Of a stretch of 18,463 nt of DNA, positions 14,494-18,463 are shown in pieces. The position numbers were made by a program, and so were the translations under genes. Every line of letters begins with the position of its first letter. The first letter of the stretch is position 1. The notes beneath the pieces were generated by a model that was not told the DNA's origin, did not search any database, and saw only the letters and a program-made list of their open reading frames with translations. Source of the stretch: Bacteroidota bacterium (GTDB lineage: Bacteria > Bacteroidota > Bacteroidia > Chitinophagales > Chitinophagaceae); assembly GCA_025361325.1 (NCBI GenBank), contig JANYAL010000208.1:1-18463 (forward strand), written 5' to 3'.

Positions 14494-17400
14494 CTAATTT
14501 CCTTTTTTTAATACGTTCACTTGTAATGTAATACTATTCACTTCAATTTGAGTGCCGCCATCAATAACCGGTAAAAAAGTTAATGAATCTGCCAGAATTT
14601 CGGCGCAAATATAGTCTTTATATTGAATTAATGAGGGTTGCATCTCAGCATTTTCTAGAACCTGCAGTTCAACCCGGTCGGTGAGGTTGAAGCCACTGTC
14701 CTTCCTTATATTCTGGATACGGTTAACAAATTCCCTGGCATCTCCTTCTTTTTTCAATTCATCAGTAATTGTAATATCTAATGCAACTGTTAATGTTCCT
14801 TTTGCTGCTAATTCATAACCAGGAATTTCGTCTGTTGTTATTTCAAGGTCCTCTGCGTTGATATGAATGGGTTCTTCGCCTTTGGAGTTGAAATCAGGGT
14901 TTAACAGGTATTCACCTTCTTGTATACTACTAATTGTTATATTATCGAAACCTGCAATCTGTTCTGCGGCCCATTTCATTTTGGGGCCCAGTTTCTTTCC
15001 AAGGGTCTTGAAATTAGCTTTTGCTTTTTTGAGAATAAAATCATTTTCGGCGCCCAGCACATCCACTTCCTTGATATTGGTTTCGGCTTTGATGATGTCC
15101 TGCACCTGCTGTATCCTTTCTGCCATCATGCTGTCCATAGCAGGGATAAAGACCTTCTGCAGGGGTTGCCGGACCTTCAGGTTCACTTTTTTTCGGAGCG
15201 ACAGTATCAGGGAACAGGCATCCTGTGCCAGTTGCATCCTTTTTTCCAGGTCGGTGTTGATGAGGCCTTCTGTTTCGACCGGGTAATCAACATGATGAAC
15301 GGATCCTTGTATATAGCGACCGGTTGCGGCATTCAGGTTGAGAAAGAGCCAGTCGGCAAAGAACGGTGCAACCGGGGCCATCAGCCTGCTGAGTGTTTCC
15401 AGGCATTCATACAAGGTCTGGTAAGCGCATACCTTATCATGCTCATAATCACCTTTCCAGAAACGACGACGGCAAAGGCGCACATACCAGTTGCTCAGGT
15501 GCTCATCTACAAAATCTTCTATCGCACGGCCGGCAATGGTAGGTTCGTAATCATCGAATTGCTGCCGGCAAGTTCTGATCAAAGAGTTCAGTGAAGAAAT
15601 GATCCACTGGTCCAGTTCGGGTCTGTCTTGTACCGGAATATAATTTTCTTTGAATGCAAAGCCGTCCACGTTGGCATAGAGTGCAAAAAACTGGTAGGTG
15701 TTGTAGAGTGTACCAAAGAATTTGCGTTGCACTTCTTTAATGCCTTCCACATCGAATTTCAGGCTGTCCCATGGCGATGCATTCGTGATTAAGTACCATC
15801 GTGTGGCATCGGGTCCATATGTTTCGATGGTGTCAAAAGGGTTTACCACATTTCCCAGGCGTTTGCTCATTTTATTGCCATTCTTGTCAAGTACCAGGCC
15901 ATTGCTCACCACGTTCTTATAGGCAACAGAATCAAATAACAGTACACCCAGGGCATGAAGGGTATAGAACCAGCCCCGGGTCTGGTCTACTCCTTCAGCG
16001 ATAAAATCTGCAGGGAAGGCCCCATCCCAGCCTTCCCCGAAGGGGTAGGGGTCACCTTTTTTAACTTTGGTCATATCAAGTCCCCATTGGGCATAGGGCA
16101 TGGCGCCACTATCGAACCAGACGTCGATCAGGTCGGATACACGCTTCATGGGTTTGCCCGAATCGCTGACCAGTATTATATCGTCTACATATGGCTTATG
16201 CAGGTCAAGTATGCCTTCATGCAGGTAGTGTTTATTGGTTTCCCCGCCCAGTACCTGGCTCGCTTTCTTAATTTCGCTGTTCAGTTCATTAATGCTGCCG
16301 ATGCATTTTTGTTCTTCCCCGTCTTCTGTTTTCCAGATGGGCAGGGGTGTTCCCCAAAACCGGCTGCGGCTTAGGTTCCAGTCTACCATGTTCTCCAGCC
16401 AGTTACCGAAGCGGCCTGTACCAGTGGCTGCAGGTTTCCAGTTGATGGTCTTGTTCAGTTCCACCATCCTGTCCTTGACAGCCGTTGTACGGATGAACCA
16501 GGCATCCAGGGGGTAATAGATGATGGGCTTATCGGTACGCCAGCAATGGGGGTAGCTATGTTCGTATTTTTCCACTTTGAAGGCCCGGTTCTCCTTCTTC
16601 AGTTTTACACTGATATCGATATTCACATCTACATAATCTGCATCGTCCTTGTAGTTCTTTACAAAACGGCCACTGAATTCGCCCAGGCCTTCCACAAATT
16701 TTCCTTCCTTGTCCACCAGGGTAAGTATGCCTAAATTATTTTTCTTACCGACCCGGTAGTCATCCGCACCAAATGCCGGGGCGGTATGTACGATACCAGT
16801 ACCATCTTCGGTGGTCACAAAATCTCCTGTAATGACCCTGAACGGTTGTGCACCGGGGGTGATCTCCTGTATCTTTTCCAGGCTACCAGCTTCGGATGGG
16901 AGCAGTTGTTCATATTCGATACCTTCCAGTTCGGATCCCCTGAATCTGGCCAGAATCGTCCAGGGTATCAGTTTTATATGCGTATTGTAATTGTCAAAAT
17001 CCCCGTTCTCCCCTTCGGGTTTGAAGTATTTTCCTATCAAAGCATCAGCCAGGATCACATGAATGGGAAGATGCGTATAGGGATTGAATGTCTTTAACAG
17101 CGCATATTCGATATTGGGGCCCACGGTTAGGCCAAGGTTGGAAGGAAGGGTCCATGGTGTAGTGGTCCAGGCCATGAAAAAAATGTCAATTGACATTAGG
17201 TCATTCGTCGTTAAGAAAGTGCCTAATGATTTATGGGCCAATGTCGCATTGAATGCCTTGAACATCACTACCGCACTGGTATCTTTCACATCTTTGTAAG
17301 TGCCGGGCTGGTTCAGTTCATGGGATGACAAACCGGTTCCTGCAGCGGGTGAATAAGGCTGGATGCTGACGCTTTCGTAGAGGTATCCTTTCTTATACAG

Positions 17401-17901
17401 TTCACTCAAACACCACCAAAGTGTTTCAATATAATTGTTCTCAAAGGTCACATAGGGATTATTGAGGTCTACCCAGTATCCCATCTTTTTGGTGATATCA
17501 TCCCATTTGTCTTTGTACCGCATCACCACTTCGCGGCATTTCTTATTATAATCCTCCACCGAGATCTTCACACCGATGTCTTCCTTGCTGATACCCATTT
17601 CTTTTTCAACACCCAGTTCCACGGGCAGGCCATGCGTGTCCCAGCCTCCCTTGCGTTTTACCTGGAACCCTTGCATGGTCTTGTATCGGCACACCAGGTC
17701 CTTGAGCGTCCTTGAAATGACGTGGTGGATGCCGGGCATACCGTTTGCACTTGGGGGGCCTTCATAGAAAACAAAGGGCGTTCTACCCTCCCTTAGCTCC
17801 ACACTTTTTTCGAATGTGTTGAGGGCTTCCCAATTGGCCAGTATCTCCTGCCCGATGCCGGGCAGGTTCAGTTGCTGGAATTCTTTGTATCTGGCTGGCA
17901 T
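14494..17901 (-). CDS. ileS: isoleucyl-tRNA synthetase (IleRS, type 2)
   Basis: 1135-residue class Ia aminoacyl-tRNA synthetase that charges tRNA-Ile and edits misacylated valine. The class-I nucleotide-binding signature is at residues 51-60, SANGMPGIHH, where the HxGH motif reads G57-I58-H59-H60; the KMSKR loop is at 677-681 (GNKMSKRLGN). The intervening CP1 editing domain contains TTTPWTLPSNLGLTV and the GTGIVHTAPAFGADD motif. The C-terminal anticodon-binding and appended domains follow (from about 745). Length and motifs put it with the eukaryote-like type-2 enzymes, which are known to be poorly sensitive to mupirocin. A -7 box at 17933-17940 lies 31 bases upstream of the ATG. The gene is followed after one base by the DksA-like gene. 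Confidence 0.97.
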   Translation of the reverse strand: MPARYKEFQQLNLPGIGQEILANWEALNTFEKSVELREGRTPFVFYEGPPSANGMPGIHHVISRTLKDLVCRYKTMQGFQVKRKGGWDTHGLPVELGVEKEMGISKEDIGVKISVEDYNKKCREVVMRYKDKWDDITKKMGYWVDLNNPYVTFENNYIETLWWCLSELYKKGYLYESVSIQPYSPAAGTGLSSHELNQPGTYKDVKDTSAVVMFKAFNATLAHKSLGTFLTTNDLMSIDIFFMAWTTTPWTLPSNLGLTVGPNIEYALLKTFNPYTHLPIHVILADALIGKYFKPEGENGDFDNYNTHIKLIPWTILARFRGSELEGIEYEQLLPSEAGSLEKIQEITPGAQPFRVITGDFVTTEDGTGIVHTAPAFGADDYRVGKKNNLGILTLVDKEGKFVEGLGEFSGRFVKNYKDDADYVDVNIDISVKLKKENRAFKVEKYEHSYPHCWRTDKPIIYYPLDAWFIRTTAVKDRMVELNKTINWKPAATGTGRFGNWLENMVDWNLSRSRFWGTPLPIWKTEDGEEQKCIGSINELNSEIKKASQVLGGETNKHYLHEGILDLHKPYVDDIILVSDSGKPMKRVSDLIDVWFDSGAMPYAQWGLDMTKVKKGDPYPFGEGWDGAFPADFIAEGVDQTRGWFYTLHALGVLLFDSVAYKNVVSNGLVLDKNGNKMSKRLGNVVNPFDTIETYGPDATRWYLITNASPWDSLKFDVEGIKEVQRKFFGTLYNTYQFFALYANVDGFAFKENYIPVQDRPELDQWIISSLNSLIRTCRQQFDDYEPTIAGRAIEDFVDEHLSNWYVRLCRRRFWKGDYEHDKVCAYQTLYECLETLSRLMAPVAPFFADWLFLNLNAATGRYIQGSVHHVDYPVETEGLINTDLEKRMQLAQDACSLILSLRKKVNLKVRQPLQKVFIPAMDSMMAERIQQVQDIIKAETNIKEVDVLGAENDFILKKAKANFKTLGKKLGPKMKWAAEQIAGFDNITISSIQEGEYLLNPDFNSKGEEPIHINAEDLEITTDEIPGYELAAKGTLTVALDITITDELKKEGDAREFVNRIQNIRKDSGFNLTDRVELQVLENAEMQPSLIQYKDYICAEILADSLTFLPVIDGGTQIEVNSITLQVNVLKKGN

Positions 17902-17932
17902 ATATTCTTCGGTCGGTCTTTAAATAAGTGTG

Positions 17933-17940
17933 CAAAGGTA
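17933..17940 (-). promoter_or_regulatory. candidate -7 promoter element for ileS
   Basis: TACCTTTG on the minus strand fits TAnnTTTG exactly; the triplet 19 bases upstream is TAA instead of TTG. The leader would be about 25 bases. Confidence 0.45.
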
Positions 17941-18302
17941 GGAAAATAGCGGGTTTAGATTACGGGGAAATTCCCGGCTTGCGGCGGGTTCATTTGAGAA
18001 TAATACGAATGACAGATACAGCTGCTTCAGTGTTTACTTGCTTGGCGATAGCGGTTTATTTTAAGGGAATGCGGATCTTTTAATTACCGGCCGAACTGCT
18101 CCATATTTTTGATCTTATTGCACAGTAATGGCGTTAATTAAACTGAATAGGATACACCCAAAATATAATCTGCCTGGTTGTCGGCACAGATAAAATTCCG
18201 GGCATAAGTATTTTTGTCAGTGAAGGGGTTTATTATGGTAATGACGGGGGTATTCTAGCAACGGTCTCCTTTTTTAAAGTACAAACAAATAGACCTTCTT
18301 CA

Positions 18303-18333
18303 TAAAAAAAGCCTCCCATATAGGGAAGCTTTT
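18303..18333 (-). terminator. rho-independent terminator of the right-edge gene
   Basis: Minus strand: AAAAGCTTCCC (18333-18323), loop TATAT, GGGAGGC (18317-18311), then seven T (18310-18304). One mismatch interrupts the stem. It begins 18 bases after the stop codon of the partial gene at 18351. Confidence 0.8.
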
Positions 18334-18350
18334 GATTAAGGATTATCATT

Positions 18351-18463
18351 TTAAAAAGTCCTGGCTCCGCTAGCCTGATATGTATACCGGAACCGGTAGA
18401 TCAGCCTTGTTGGTGTTGGTCCAACAAAGGGTTCATAGTCTACGGCGAGCAATTCCATTTTAA
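18351..18463 (-). CDS. C-terminal end of a hypothetical protein (cut by the window edge)
   Basis: The last 36 codons of a minus-strand gene entering from the right, ending in TAA at 18353-18351. The peptide ends LIYRFRYTYQASGARTF. The alternating hydrophobic/polar strand (LIYRFRYTYQ) and terminal Phe resemble the last strand of an outer-membrane beta-barrel, which is only inference from 36 residues. A terminator follows directly, supporting a real gene end. I do not recognise the family. Confidence 0.6.
   Translation of the reverse strand, partial: KMELLAVDYEPFVGPTPTRLIYRFRYTYQASGARTF

Larger units (their letters stand above)
17902..18350. other. non-coding region upstream of ileS
   Basis: 449 bp. 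The ileS promoter lies at its left end and a minus-strand terminator at 18303-18333 ends the gene entering from the right. Between about 17945 and 18300 I see no complete gene. Two short minus-strand frames (18233-18349 and 18138-18254) look somewhat protein-like and are offset by a frameshift near a run of five C/G (18246-18250); these may be a decayed coding remnant or chance. Confidence 0.55.

Noticed and set aside
14920..15594. 224-codon plus-strand frame inside ileS
   Set aside because: Antisense shadow of a well-conserved synthetase; composition (Cys, Phe, His rich) is not protein-like.
18009..18083. 24-residue hydrophobic plus-strand peptide frame (MTDTAASVFTCLAIAVYFKG...)
   Set aside because: Too short, no ribosome binding site or promoter seen; a frame of this length is expected by chance.

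Overview
The window (18,463 bp, about 44% GC by eye) comes from a member of the Bacteroidota, most probably a Chitinophagaceae-like genus. The reasons are the DUF3078 outer-membrane-type protein, the Bacteroidota form of ScpA, a zinc-less TraR/DksA-like protein placed directly after a type-2 ileS, a transketolase split into halves, TTG-N19-TAnnTTTG promoters of the Bacteroidota housekeeping sigma factor, and the rarity of strong Shine-Dalgarno sites. It is ordinary chromosome: I see no phage, insertion sequence with a transposase, CRISPR array, tRNA or rRNA.

Layout from the left. 40-3170 is a minus-strand stretch: a pirin-family cupin, the chromosome-condensation protein ScpA, a secreted DUF3078 protein and the mechanosensitive channel MscL, which has its own promoter and a large hairpin terminator. 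A plus-strand EamA-type exporter (3343-4227) converges on a minus-strand group in which wecA-like polyprenyl-phosphate sugar-1-phosphate transferase, frr (ribosome recycling factor), a di-iron fatty-acid hydroxylase/sterol desaturase and a trypsin-like protease follow one another (7896 down to 4224). A plus-strand transketolase N-terminal subunit (8233-9066) stands alone, without its C-terminal half. A LolC/LolE-type permease and rbfA (10846 down to 9147) diverge from an MsbA-type lipid exporter (10910-12718). After a 330-bp non-coding stretch with a strong inverted repeat come a small VOC protein, and then ileS followed after one base by a DksA-like protein with a histone-H1-like tail (17901 down to 13560), closed by a terminator. 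The right edge holds the last 36 codons of another minus-strand gene and its terminator.

Functionally the window is mainly housekeeping: translation (frr, rbfA, ileS), chromosome organisation (scpA), central carbon metabolism (transketolase half) and cell-envelope work (wecA-like, MsbA-like, Lol-like permease, MscL, DUF3078 protein, fatty-acid hydroxylase). I did not find a wholly new multi-gene system. The observations I rate highest are: the swapped class-I signature motif (GIHH instead of HxGH) in the isoleucyl-tRNA synthetase, a motif associated with very high mupirocin resistance; the Lys/Ala/Pro-rich tail on the zinc-less DksA-like protein, which contains a 9-bp in-frame tandem repeat; the orphan transketolase half; a degenerate heptamer repeat in the leader of the Lol-like permease; and the 14-bp perfect inverted repeat at 12850-12921.
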